From positions 2,666,001-2,730,000 of the forward strand of contig CM073194.1 of the NCBI GenBank assembly GCA_037042915.1: a stretch of DNA of 64,000 bases. Reading direction: 5' to 3'. Within the stretch, counting starts at the first letter, position 1; every line of letters starts with the position of its first letter. A program made the position numbers and the translations under genes. Below are positions 22,936-33,539 of the stretch, in pieces. The notes beneath the pieces are model-generated. The model saw only the letters and a program-made list of their open reading frames with translations, was not told the DNA's origin and made no database searches. The stretch is from Auricularia sp. M13. Lineage: Eukaryota; Basidiomycota; Agaricomycetes; Auriculariales; Auriculariaceae.

Positions 22936-23041
22936 GTTGCACGTTCGCGGGCCAGCGGGGTGGGGAATGACTGTGTGGGTGCCAGAACGCAGACGCCATA
23001 TAAGTCAATGGGGGCTTGCGCGAGGTCACGCTGGGGCTGGG

Positions 23042-23813
23042 TCACGTCGAGAGGTCAAACGCGCGCATCACGGCAGGTCCCGGTGGGATCATGAGCCTGA
23101 CCGAAGTCCGTTGAATACAGATATCGCTTAAGGACCAGGTTGCGTCGATCCCTTGAGATGGGAGATTTCTCTCACGTTTCAGTGGGTAATGTAATGAACC
23201 TCGGGGTCCTAGCACAGCGTACAGGTCAATCGGGCGAGGTCTTGGGCTCATAATTATCAAACACTCACCAGCACACCGCGTGCGCTGCGAAGCCAAGTCT
23301 TCCCACCATGCCGCTGGTCACAGTACCTCGCCATGTCCCCAGAGGTATACCTCGAGCCGCTGTGTGCATAGAGCTTGCTTGTCGACAGCGCCATCCGACC
23401 ATCATGGCCACCGTCGACAGCTACCCAGAATACGCCGGGCATGCTATAGTAATTGTGAGCACTGTGCATGCCCGTAATACAAGCTCGCAGCTCACCTGAT
23501 ATAGTGTCCTCGATACGGCACAATATGCGCGGCTTGGAACCTGCAGACATTCGGCTCTGTCGACCCGCGTCGCATGCGCCCCATCGTACAGGGCCCACCG
23601 CAGCGCATCGTCTGCGATGGCGCAGACTGCTGCCGTCGACGGCCGCACCCGAAGCCTGGCAATCATCGATGTCGTCTGCGACAGTGTATCCATTGCTGTC
23701 AGCTCGCCGTCTGCCCAGCGACGGGCCACGGTGTTCGCCGTCAGCCAGCATCTGACACACCAACCACCGAGCCAGTTGTGATCGAGATCGTGCTGTCGGT
23801 GGATGCAGAGCAA
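23042..23813 (-). CDS. Unknown small cargo gene, frame uncertain
   Basis: Read leftwards from an ATG at 23813. One block is rich in Trp and Cys (DHNWLGGWCVRCWLTAN, later DDALRWALYDGAHATRV). After a probable frame change near 23540 comes AAHIVPYRGHY, then, past a 49-nt intron, MPGVFWVAVDGGHDGRMALS and RYTSGDMARYCDQ. A last exon ends at 23042. No family is recognised. The coding look of each block is moderate. Opposite-strand frames are also open, so the model is tentative. Confidence 0.4.
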
Positions 23814-23878
23814 GGGTCAGCGGTATGCAACCTGTTGCAGACGCCCGCGCCGCCGGCTTACTTTTGTAGGCGCAGACG

Positions 23879-24364
23879 ATGACAGTGCGATATCCCGTAC
23901 ACCACGACTCGTTCAGCCTTCGCACGGTCGTCTGCGTCCACACCGTCGGCCTTCAGCTTCACAACGTTGTTCTTAATACTATGGAGGTCTTTGACGCGGG
24001 CGTGGACGACTGGCTCCCTGTCAGCATGGACGATATCATACACTTGCGCGGAGCCCGTACCGTCTTGCTGCGCGCTGTGCGCCGGCTGGCGTTCCCGCTC
24101 GTGTACACCGTGGACATGGCGGATGGTATGGATGCCTGCTGCAAGCGTCAGCCGCAGCAGACACTAAAACAGGCCTTCCTCGCTGCGTTTCCGCGCTGCG
24201 ATTGGTCCCCTGCGCTGTATACGGCGGCAGCACGCACCTGGAAGTATGCACTGCCCGAGGTGAAGCAGGCGTTTGTTATAGCTGGGCGCTGCCCGGATGG
24301 ACTTTGGATTCAGCTGGCGACTCAGGTCGATGCGCCCCTGCCTGATGTCATAGCCATTGATTAG
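23879..24364 (+). CDS. Unknown 161-residue cargo protein
   Basis: One uninterrupted frame from ATG to TAG, divergent from the previous gene with 65 bp between starts. Sequence character is even and protein-like throughout, for example DDWLPVSMDDIIHL, QAFLAAFPRCDWSPALYTAA and RCPDGLWIQLATQ. No domain is recognised and no membrane segment is visible. It ends 60 bases before a TATATAA at 24424. It may be the only exon or the last exon of a longer gene. Confidence 0.5.
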   Translation: MTVRYPVHHDSFSLRTVVCVHTVGLQLHNVVLNTMEVFDAGVDDWLPVSMDDIIHLRGARTVLLRAVRRLAFPLVYTVDMADGMDACCKRQPQQTLKQAFLAAFPRCDWSPALYTAAARTWKYALPEVKQAFVIAGRCPDGLWIQLATQVDAPLPDVIAID

Positions 24365-24476
24365 ATACTATGACAGCATGTGATTGCTAGTAAAGTACCT
24401 TAGTGCGCCCCTATACTTGAAGGTATATAAACCCGCGCACGGCGGGCTACGCTAGCATTAGCCCTTGTCCTCCTGC

Positions 24477-25070
24477 ACTTGAGCCCGGCCCCGAGCTTGT
24501 GCACTGCTGATTCATACGTCATTTCATCATGCCGCCGTCCTCGCACCCGCACGCGCACCGCTGCACTTGAGCCCGCTCCCGAGCTTGCGCACCATGCACC
24601 CCCTTTCCCGTGCTCGCACACTGCCTACGCACTTGAGCCCGCACCCGAGCTCGTGCACCCCCGTCGCTGTAGCCCGCTCCCGAGCTCGCGGTACGCACTT
24701 GAGCCCGCGCCCGAGCTCATGCACCCGAGTCGCTGTAGCCCGTTCCCGAGCTCGCGCACTTCCCACGCACGTGAGCCCGGGCCCGAGCTCGTGCACCCCG
24801 GTCGCTGTAGCCCGCTCCCGAGCTCGCGGTACGCACTCGAGCCCGCGCCCGAGCTCGTGCACCCGAGTCGCTGTAGCCCGTTCCCGAGCTCGCGCGCTGC
24901 CCACGCACTTGAGCCCGCACCCGAACTCGTGCACCCCCGTCGCTGTAGCCCGCGCCCGAGCTCGCGCCACACACTTGAGCCCGCGCCCGTCACTGTAGCC
25001 CGATTTCGAGCTCGCGCACATACCTTGTTGGGTTCGCGCATTGCCCTTGCACTTGAGCCCGCACCCCAGC
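24477..25070. repeat. Minisatellite of alternating 66- and 72-bp units
   Basis: ACTTGAGCCCG-type starts fall at 24631, 24697, 24769, 24835, 24907 and 24973, giving spacings 66, 72, 66, 72 and 66. Degenerate units extend to both sides. Each unit holds CCCGAGCTCGTGCACCC and GCTGTAGCCC. All lengths are multiples of three, so several frames on both strands stay open. No ATG begins the longest plus-strand frame, so I do not call a gene. A TATATAA stands at 24424, just upstream of the array. Confidence 0.85.
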
Positions 25071-25318
25071 TTGTGTACCGCATCATATAAATCTGCATAT
25101 TCAAAATAAAATAAAATAAATTGAGTATAACAAGTTGGCTCGGATTATGAGAGGTTAATTGAGCAAGTACTTACTTACCATTAAGTAAAGTTTCACAAAA
25201 TAATAGCGCTTGGACGATAATTGCAGTGTCTGTTTCTTCTAAAAGCTTTTACATGAATCAATCGCGAGCATAGTATCGAACAAGCTGATCAATGGTCAGA
25301 AGGTTAGCCCAAGCTAGT
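25071..25318. other. A/T-rich spacer between minisatellite and TET/JBP relic
   Basis: Contains ATAAAATAAAATAAA-like sequence near 25105 and no open frame with coding character. It probably holds 3' processing signals for the minus-strand dioxygenase. Confidence 0.4.
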
Positions 25319-27768
25319 TCACTCCAACTCTTGGCAGCGCATATATGCCCGCTTTTCCTCGTCCGTCTGCAGCTCGTTCAAACATCTCTCGCCCGCACAA
25401 CGCCAACGGAACAATCCACCGGCGGTGTAGAAAGTCCACGATTGCTGGTACTCGTGTGACTTCAACGGTGCGTTGCCGTGAGTGATGAGCGCTGACATGA
25501 CGAAGAGGATATCGCCGGGGCGAACTCGACGACGACGTTGGGCTCCTTCATGATGAAGTGACCGAAGTCTTCGGGTTATATTTGCCCATTGCGATGATGG
25601 TGCAAATGCCCTGCTGCAAGTTCATAGCGTCGCGATGGAAGAGCGTCGTAACCTATACACCGTCAGTCAAGACGGACGTGCACAAAGAAAATATAACTCG
25701 CCTGTGGGCCGAGATTGAAGGTCATCGCCGCAAAATAATAGTTGAATGGTTCTTCGTCTTCGTCATCGTCATCGCGTCCAGGCGGAACGCTTCGTTGAGG
25801 TTCAAGTCCTCGTTGAGCTGACGATACTCTGCCATCACTTCCGGGAACGCGTTGTTGGCAGATGCTAACGACAATCAGCACGCGTATTATGAACCGACAT
25901 GCACGTACATTGCGCGTACTGGACGACCCGGCGCACTTTCTTATCCTTGAGGAAGGTGCCAATGAGTCGACGATTCCTTTCCTGCCGTGCGGTGCACTTG
26001 ACGTCGCTACCGATGTCCGACGAAAAACGAGTGGGCTGCTAAAGAACTCTCAGCCGCAATGAAGACGAGGCTACAAACAGAACACACCTTCTGACCACCG
26101 CCAAAGGAAGTGCCGACCTGGATTTTCGAGAAGTTGCCGCGTGTGTTTGTGCTGGGGGAGTTGTCCTCATGGCATATACTGAGCTCTTCCTGCAGACGCT
26201 TCAACTCCTGCGCACAATGACGCTGCGCATCCAGATAGCCGGGATCTGTGCATGCTGGCGCCTTGACACAGTAGATGCGACCCTTGTTATCTGTCATGAT
26301 CACGCCCCTGCAAATTTTAATCGTGAGCTCAACCAGCGCCAGTGCATGGTACGCGCACACCTTTCGTCTGCAACCACGTATAGAGCGCCCTGCTTCTCCA
26401 CAAGATCGCGTACCATCGTCGAAACGTTGGGGTCTAACGTAGAGGGTGTGCGGGCAGACGAAGTGGAGCTTTGAACTTGTTCCTCGCGGAACTTCGACGG
26501 CGCGATGAACGAGCTCTTGCCAGTAACGTGAGACTTAACGTCAATGTTGGACTCGATGCGGACCGCCTCCTTGATCTGTTTCGCAGCATGGGCAGCGTTG
26601 GGTCCACCCGCGACGTTGCTTCAATCGGTGACGCCAAGGCCGTCGCGTTGCGCATCGGTCTTGACCTTGGTTACCATGGATGTCCCAACTTGCTTCTTCA
26701 GACACGGATGGCTCGCCATGCTTCTTCGTAGACTCAGCGGACGATTTGACTTGCTTCTTGCTCTTCATCAGCCGCTGTACCTTGCGCGGACGATGTTCTG
26801 GGATAAGAGAAGTGTAAGAAAGCGACAACAAGCCATGCATGACAAACACACCCTCTTGCAGCTGGGAATCATCGGTTCGACGTGCGTCTAGCACTTGGGC
26901 TTTGCGTAGAGCACCTATCCCACATAGATGAGCTCAGAAATATAAACAACACCAAGAACTCACGTCGCTAATCGTGCCGCACAATCTGCGGCGGTGCCAT
27001 GCGAATAACGCGCCCGTCGCCAAGCTTAACATCGCGTCCTAGAGCTCGTCGGCATTATGCTCAAATATATACCGGACAAACATACCACTACCGCGGATAA
27101 CAGGAACTTGGTGTTGCAGAGGACGGTGGAGAGCCTTGGTGCGTGCTGACAGCTGGGGGACCAGGACGCACAGCTCCCGGAACGTGGGACTTGAGGTAGC
27201 TGTACGCGGGGAAGAGATCAACACATGGCGCGGTGTCAGATGAAATGCATACCGCGCGGAGCACGCACGGTGGGCGCTGGCGCGCCGGACGTGTAACGAT
27301 CGCCTACAAGACCAGAGTTAACGGTAGCGAGGGATGCAGCATATATGCTGACCTTTGCTCCCCGAGACGAGCGTCACACCAGCTGTGGGTGCGAAGTCAG
27401 TGCTGTTCAGCGGATGAAGAGACGGATGAAGAGATGGACTCACCCTTGCGCTTGAGGCGCACAGGCTCCTCGCGACCGTCTGAGCTCTCTGAGCCCGACG
27501 AGTCTGACGGCTCGTACTCAGAGCCAGAGTCCTCCTCGAACCCGTATTTTTTAGAGGGCATGAGGTTGACGGCGAGGTTGAGGTTTGCGTGCGGGTGGAC
27601 ATCACGTGCGGTAAACCCGTCGAATTCGCTGATCTCAGCGGCGCTCGCTATAAGGTCGAAGTCTGAGCGGATGACTGGGGCGTCGTTGACGAAGCGGCCA
27701 CTGCGAAGTTCCATCGTAGGCGGGGAGCGTAGGCGACCTTTCACGGTGAGCGCTCTTATATGGCCCAT
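25319..27768 (-). pseudogene. TET/JBP-type 2-oxoglutarate/Fe(II) dioxygenase, frame-broken
   Basis: Read leftwards. N-terminal exons from an ATG at 27768 code a Ser/Asp/Glu-rich region. The conserved part begins with VSTMVRDLVEKQGALYVVAD, then RGVIMTDNKGRIYCVKAP, then VGTSFGGGQK as in fungal TET/JBP proteins. Later exons give FNYYFAAMTFNLGPQ, the iron-binding FHRDAMN (H-x-D), LITHGNAPL (second His) and YTAGGLFRW. Active relatives oxidise 5-methylpyrimidines in DNA and are known as cargo of KDZ transposons. At least three single-base frame breaks lie in the catalytic domain (about 25790, 25572 and the C run 25517-25520), and there is an internal stop near 26640. The position where relatives usually have the 2-oxoglutarate-binding Arg reads Gln. 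The intron at 25653-25701 starts with GC. Probably not a working enzyme, unless the breaks are sequencing errors. Confidence 0.78.
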
Positions 27769-28197
27769 CCGAGCACCCCCTCGAGTGAGAGGGGTAATGC
27801 TGTCGGGCCGCGCGGGAGGAAATGGACCTGACGATGAGGTCAGTCAGACACCTGGGCGCTTCGACTGTACTCACCAGGGTTTCAGGTCTTGAGCCAGAGT
27901 TGGATGAATGCATGTGTGTTGTCGACGATGATGTACCGTGACTGATTTTGCCGTTCGGGGTCCTCGACGGGCTCGCTCGGCCGACATCAAAGGAGACGAT
28001 TGTGATTTTGACCGGAGAAAAGGTCAGACGGAACGCATGGAGATTGGCGCTTGCCGAACTGCGCAGACGATCGCCAAGGTAGCGTGTGAAACATTTGCGG
28101 CTCGCAGACAGGAGCAGCTACAGCAGGCGCAACAAATATATATGCCGATGGCGAATTGCGGACTTCATCGTCAGACCCGCAGATCGAACGCGCACCC
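27769..28197. other. Divergent promoter region between TET/JBP relic and SIM-RING gene
   Basis: The two genes are transcribed away from each other. Short open frames here are not supported by splice logic or motifs. It probably holds the promoters of both genes. Confidence 0.4.
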
Positions 28198-30293
28198 ATG
28201 GAGTCCAAAGCCTCTCATCGTCGCGGCGCCACAACAGCACGCGCAGCGTCTGCTAAGCCTATTGCTCTCACGGTGATTTGTCTCTGCTATAGCTGTTCAG
28301 CAAGCTGACTAGCTCGTGCAGGTCGCACACGACGTGCGGCATTACACACTGGCAGCCAGGTATGCTCTTGTCGACTTCACGAACCGCAGTTGATGGACAG
28401 TTTTCCAGGCAGGCGAAGGGCACGGTGTGGCTGCAAATCGCAAGGTACGCGCATCAATATACTGGCGTCGCCGCGGCGAAGTCGTACTGACAATATTTTA
28501 TAGAATAAGGCCAAGACGCCACCCGCGGGACGTGATCATGATCTCGTCTGACTCTGAGGATGAAGTTCCCACACAGGCGCATTCGACGTCGGCCACCTCG
28601 CGTCGCATCCGCAAGCCGAGCACCGTCATCGAGATCTCCGATACCGAGGACGAAAAGACAAACGATGGGACGAGTCCTCGCGACTTCGGGTTCGACTTGG
28701 TCAACGGCATCCTGGTTGAAAAAGACGACGTTAGTGCACAGGTCTCCAGCGCATGACGATTGTACTCACAGCACTACAGGACGACGTCGTGGCGGTCTCG
28801 GTGAGCGAGGGTTCCGCGGTTCACATGCACGCTCGTCTCGAGAAAATGGCTGGCGACGACGACGCTGCTGTAGCCGCTGAGGCTAATGGGGAGAGCGAGG
28901 AGGTTAGGCAACGCAAAGTGGCACGGCCTTGACACTTACGTTCTGTTCGCAGGAGTTTGATCCCCAGCTTCTCGCTGGAAAAAATGGTGAGTACAGCGTT
29001 ATAGTTGGTATGTTTTACTTACGGCTTGCGGCGCAGGAGGTTGACACGCAGCAACACGCGCCTGGAGCTAGCGGCACTGCGGCAGGAGTTAGAGAAAGTG
29101 AAAGCCGATCTGGCGGCCGAGGTACGTACACAAAGACATATCGAGACCAGGCGCAATGCTAACTACTTGCAGCGCGAGGTCAAGGAGAACAGCCTAACGT
29201 GCTTCTGCGCGCGGCGGGTGCACAGATATTACAGGTGAGTTTTATGTTCGTACTGCGCGCAAAGTGAACTTACCAGAGATGTAGCTTGCGATGCGGACAC
29301 GGCCCTTTCCATCTGAGCTGTCTGCAGGAAGCTCATTCGCAGCACGGTCGCTTCCTCTACAGGGCGCCTCAGTGCCCGACCTGCCGCGGTACAATACGAC
29401 AGCTGCCCGTCGAGAATTGGAACTTGCGAGAGGCGTGCGAGCACGGTAACACGGACCCCAATCCGGATGACGGCTTTGACTCAACCTGGCTGGATCGCGT
29501 CGTATGGGGTGGTGCAGCGCCGCGTAGAGTTTTCAACAATGCCCCAGAGCTCGACGAGCTGCCACTCCCACTCGGATTCGTACTGGCCGCAGCAGCACCG
29601 GACGATCCAGCTGACCCTGACTATCAGCCCAGCGACGAAGACAACGGGTCGAACGACGGCGATGTTGACATGCTTGAGGACGACGACGACGACAACAACC
29701 GCTCAGAGGACGGTTGGATGGAAGCACTGCCAGTGACGCTCGACTATTTCAACCATTTTCCGCGGGACCTCCACCTCGATCCGCCCATCCCCGCGGCGAC
29801 GGTTGACCTATTGACTGGCTGCGCCGATGAGCTCACGTTGTGGAGGTACGAATATCGGGACATACTCGACGATCTATCAGGCGACCAGGCCGGTGTGATT
29901 GCCCGGCTGGTCGATGCCATCCGCAACGCTCGACTCGAGCGTCTGGCAGAACATCTGCCCCGATTGGCCTACGGCATTGCGCTCGATTATGGTATCGTGC
30001 CCGCCGAGCAGGACGCCGCCATTCCTGAGCTTGACCGTGCCACGCTTGACCTATTGACGGGCGATCAGCGTGAGCTCGAGCTGACGGTGATGCGCAACGC
30101 GTTTGCGCTGGACGGCGACGAACCGTTGATGGAGGACAAGGTGGACCAGATTTTGCCCTTCGTCCACCACCGCATTCAGAAACTCCAGCCGTACCTGCCG
30201 CTGTTGAATTTGGACGGCATGCGCGAACTCCCGCCGATATCCGCCGAGCGCGCACGGCGCGCTCCATATGATCACTGCGTAGTGCGCTATTAG
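28198..30293 (+). CDS. SIM-coiled-coil-RING protein, STUbL-like, 563 aa
   Basis: Nine exons: 28198-28272, 28322-28359, 28409-28444, 28504-28729, 28780-28902, 28953-28990, 29037-29121, 29173-29234 and 29285-30293. They total 1692 nt in frame. Residues 60-70 read VIMISSDSEDE and 91-100 VIEISDTEDE, two textbook SUMO-interacting motifs with the acidic flank. A probable coiled coil spans about 178-207. The finger follows: C217, C219, C231, H233, H237, C240 and then CPTC near 260. It matches RING spacing except that the first pair is C-x-C instead of C-x2-C. An acidic run and a long helical tail finish the protein. SIM plus RING proteins ubiquitinate SUMOylated nuclear proteins (SUMO-targeted ubiquitin ligases). 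That role is inferred here. The gene is cargo of the KDZ element and appears intact. Confidence 0.8.
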
Positions 30294-31540
30294 CTATCGG
30301 AATATTTTCAGTATAATTTCATTACCTTGTTGCCTGCCACCGAGCTCAAGCGCACACGAGAGGTCCGCCCGTAAGACTAAGTCCTTGTGCGAGCGGGATG
30401 TGGCCGGCCATTCATGAGTTACCGAGTTCGCCGGCCAGTTGCCGGGCGCTTCGGACTTGGGCGCTTCGGACTTGCGGGCGCTTCGGACTTGGGCATTCCG
30501 GACTCGGGCGGGCGCTTCGGACTTGAGCTTTGTCAGAACCTCGGGCGCGGGCGCTTTGGAGTTGGGCTGGCGCGAGAACTTTGGTGTTGGGCAGTCGGGA
30601 CTTGACCAACCTGTGCTCGACTGGATTGTGCTCAGCGGGTTTGCCGGACAATTTAGTTGCCGGCACCAGCACGGACCTTCGGCCGAGCGAGAAGAGCTCT
30701 AGAGTAATAATGCGGATATGATACAAACAAACACGACACAAAAACACGGGCGAGAGGATATGAGAGGTGTGGGTTAAACTACAAAGAACGAGTACATCGA
30801 CGAGTCGGGGACCTGCAGCTGCGGGCGTGAGGATCTGCCGTATGACATAAGATGCATACCTTAATGAGAACTTCAAGCGGCCTAGGCTACATGAGCGTGA
30901 GCACAGGTATGGGCAGGGAGATAGTACAGGTGACCTTAGAATGTGAGACGATGGCCGGCGCCGACCTGCTGTGCATGAGGGCAATGCCGGACACCGAACG
31001 GTCACATGGATGCATACCTACTCTTCGGAGACGATGGCAGCAGGCCTGAGATGTCACTGCGTGAGAGCGGGCCGAAAAGCTACAAAATATGTACGGTTAA
31101 CATACCTGGTACAGGCCTTGGCGCTGGTGAGATGAGACGTCGAAGGACTTGAGCGCGCGCCATGGTCAAATATACTGAACGTTACATACCTCGTGAATAG
31201 CCTCGACAATGACCCCTGAGACTCTGCGAGGCCTGGACAGCGGCTGTAAATTAATGGCATGGTCAGACGCGACTACGACGGCAAGATCACCAATGTGGCA
31301 CCTACCTGGTCTCGACTCGCGAACCGTGCTACATCGCGGCCCCATAACGAAGCTGCACCATGGCCCATGGGCGCTGAGGACGGCTGCCAAATGGCAGCCG
31401 CCCTCGACAAGGCGATCGTGGCCGATGGCCTGCGTGGCCAGCTGATAGGGGCTGGCGCCCCGTGCGGAAGGATCGACCGCTCCCGAATGGGAGCAGCCCC
31501 AACGACGGCGCGGCCAGCGCCAGCGGCGCAGAGTGTGTCG
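30294..31540. other. No resolved gene; satellite and possible small minus-strand exons
   Basis: After the RING gene come a short tandem repeat (listed separately) and DNA with at least four ACATACCT/GCATACCT sites (30856, 31012, 31103 and 31187 region). Read on the minus strand these are AGGTATGT/AGGTATGC intron donors. They hint at a minus-strand gene with tiny exons, but I could not join them into a frame. Confidence 0.35.
30439..30520. repeat. Short tandem repeat GGGCGCTTCGGACTT
   Basis: Four to five copies of a 14-17-base unit lie head to tail, with one diverged copy (GGGCATTCCGGACTC). They lie inside the KDZ element, outside any supported exon. Confidence 0.8.
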
Positions 31541-31723
31541 ATGGCGCCGGACTCGAATGAGCCCGGCGCCGGTGGGTGGTGGGGTGGCGGCGGGACTTGG
31601 CGGGACGAGAGCAAGATTGGCCAAGTCCGATTCGGACTCCGGCCGAAACTCATCCTCCTCGCGCCAAGTCCCGCCCCAGCACCCAGCACCCAGCGCCCGA
31701 CACCCACCGCCCGCCGCGCCGCG

Positions 31724-32071
31724 CCGCGAAGACCAGCTCCAGGATCCGTTGGCGCGTGCATTCGTGCGCGTCGACATCGTCTGCGCACCTCCATTCGGGG
31801 GTGTGCAATCACTCCACCACCAGCGCAGGCGTGCGCGTCGTGCTCGACCCCAGGCTGCAAGGCCGTGTCCACGTCCCGCCCACTCGCTGCTACTCTCATT
31901 CGAGAGTGGTGGCACATTTCTTCGCCAGATCCTACGGTAGGTCTGCTAGCTGGTGCTGGTGCTGGTGCCGCTTCTCATCGACGACCACAGCGGCAAGAGC
32001 GTGCAAACCTCGCAGGGTCAGCGACTCCCCGGCTCTGAAATTATTGTGCTCTTCACTTGGAGCATTAAAGG
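31724..32071 (+). CDS. Possible exons of an unresolved cargo gene
   Basis: Three stretches look coding and are bounded by plausible splice sites: DQLQDPLARAFVRVDIVCAP; after a ~27-base gap VRVVLDPRLQGRVHVPPTR and YSHSRVVAHFFARSYG; then LVLVPLLIDDHSGKSVQTSQ and SEIIVLFTWSIK before a GTGTGT donor. No start, stop or family is seen. They could be upstream exons of the orphan gene at 33540 or a relic. Confidence 0.3.
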
Positions 32072-32214
32072 TGTGTTGTCTTATTTTCGTTTGCCGGGGT
32101 TGGCTCGAGTTCTCGCTCGCGCGAGTGTGTGTGGTGTGAGACTGTTTCCACGGCGGGCTGGGCGAGGCCAAGACCAACGCTGCGCGCGTCAGAAGGCAGC
32201 CCTAGTTGAGCATG

Positions 32215-33110
32215 TGGCAATGACGGCGGGCGGGACGCCTGGCGACCATCAGCACGCGGGCAAGGGTGGTGCGGCCGCGGGGGGGACGTGCGGCAGATGC
32301 TTACGGGCGCACGCGTCGAGCTTGGCATAGCCACGCACTCTCCGCGCGCGAACGAGCGGCTGACGGCCGCGGGCGCGGGAGCGCAAGCTCTTCCCCAGTG
32401 AGCCCAAGACAGTCACTGCGCGCGCGATGAGCGCCGATGGTCTTGTCACGCGAGGCGGATCTGAGACCGCGCGCGCGCGCGACGAGCTGCAGATCGTCAC
32501 CGCGCGCACAGCAAGCATGGACCGCCGCATACGTGCGGCAGATGTATACGGGCGGGCACGTCGAGCCCGGGATGGTCACGGCGGGCAGGGAGAGGCGAAG
32601 ACTCTCCGTGCGCGAACGAGCGGCTGACGGCCGCCGCGGGCGGGGCAAGCACAAGCTGGCCTTCCCCAGCGAGCCCATGACAGTCACCGCGCGCGCTATG
32701 AGCGCCGAAGGTCATGCCGCGCGAGGCGGATCCGAGACTGTGCGCGCGACGAACGGCAGACAGTCACTGCGCGCACAAGAAGCTTGGACCGCCGCAAACG
32801 TGCGGCAGGTGTTTACGGGAGGGTGCATCGAGCCCGGGATGGTCGCGGCCAACGGAGAGCTGAAGACGGTCTCCGCGCACGAACGAATGGCTGACGGCCG
32901 CCGCGGGCGTGGGGACGTGCCGCAGACCATGGCCGCGCACACGTAGAGCAGCAGGCCGGCAGCGGGCGCACGGCGAGCATGCTGCGGCCGCCACGGCCGT
33001 GTAGCAGATGTTTACGGCGCGGTCCGTTGAGCCCGTGGCTGTCACAGTGGGCCGGGAGAGCTGGAGACCGCAGCGCGCACGCAGCGAGTGGCAGACGGGC
33101 ACCCCTGGCG
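32215..33110. repeat. Tandem repeat, ~265-bp unit, about 3.5 copies
   Basis: The marker GAACGAGCGGCTGACGGCCG (or its variant GAACGAATGG) recurs at 32350, 32614 and 32881, giving spacings of 264 and 267. Each unit also contains GTGCGGCAG-GT/AT-TTACGGG, GAGCCCGGGATGGTC and GCGAGGCGGATC. A fourth, badly diverged unit follows to about 33110. One plus-strand frame stays open over two units with repeats of AWTAA-VRQ, but no gene model is supported. Confidence 0.75.
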
Positions 33111-33539
33111 CGGCGAGTCTGAGACACTGCGGCCACGCAGGGACCCAAAGCATCATACCGGGGGAGAGCAGGAGATCGTGACCGGGCATGCGTAACAGTT
33201 GGGCGAAGTATCACGTCGCGTGGGGCGAGTGCCTCCCGCTCGCCGCGCGCGACATGCATGCCCCTTCTCACCATGGGCAGCAGGTGGGCCCAAGGCATGC
33301 ATGGCAGACCCGTGGAGGATGATCATCTGCGAAAGCAAATATCTAACCATATGCAGCTCCCAGCTGCCTGATTGCCCTGACATCTCAAGCTCAAGCATTG
33401 CACACACGATGGCCGCAGTGTGTACTGTCCTAGCTGTCTGCTGCTGGGCCCGTCTGACGCATAGTGCAGAACCCATTCGAACCCGACATTTACGACTTGC
33501 TGGCGATCGCCCGGGGTCAATCGCGCGCGCGACGTCGAC

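Noticed and set aside
24477-25090. CRISPR-like regular array
   Set aside because: Units are contiguous and nearly identical over their full length, with no unique spacers, and the genome is eukaryotic. It is a minisatellite.
26541-26894. Separate small gene on the minus strand
   Set aside because: Its coding blocks fit as exons of the TET/JBP gene and join towards the dioxygenase domain.
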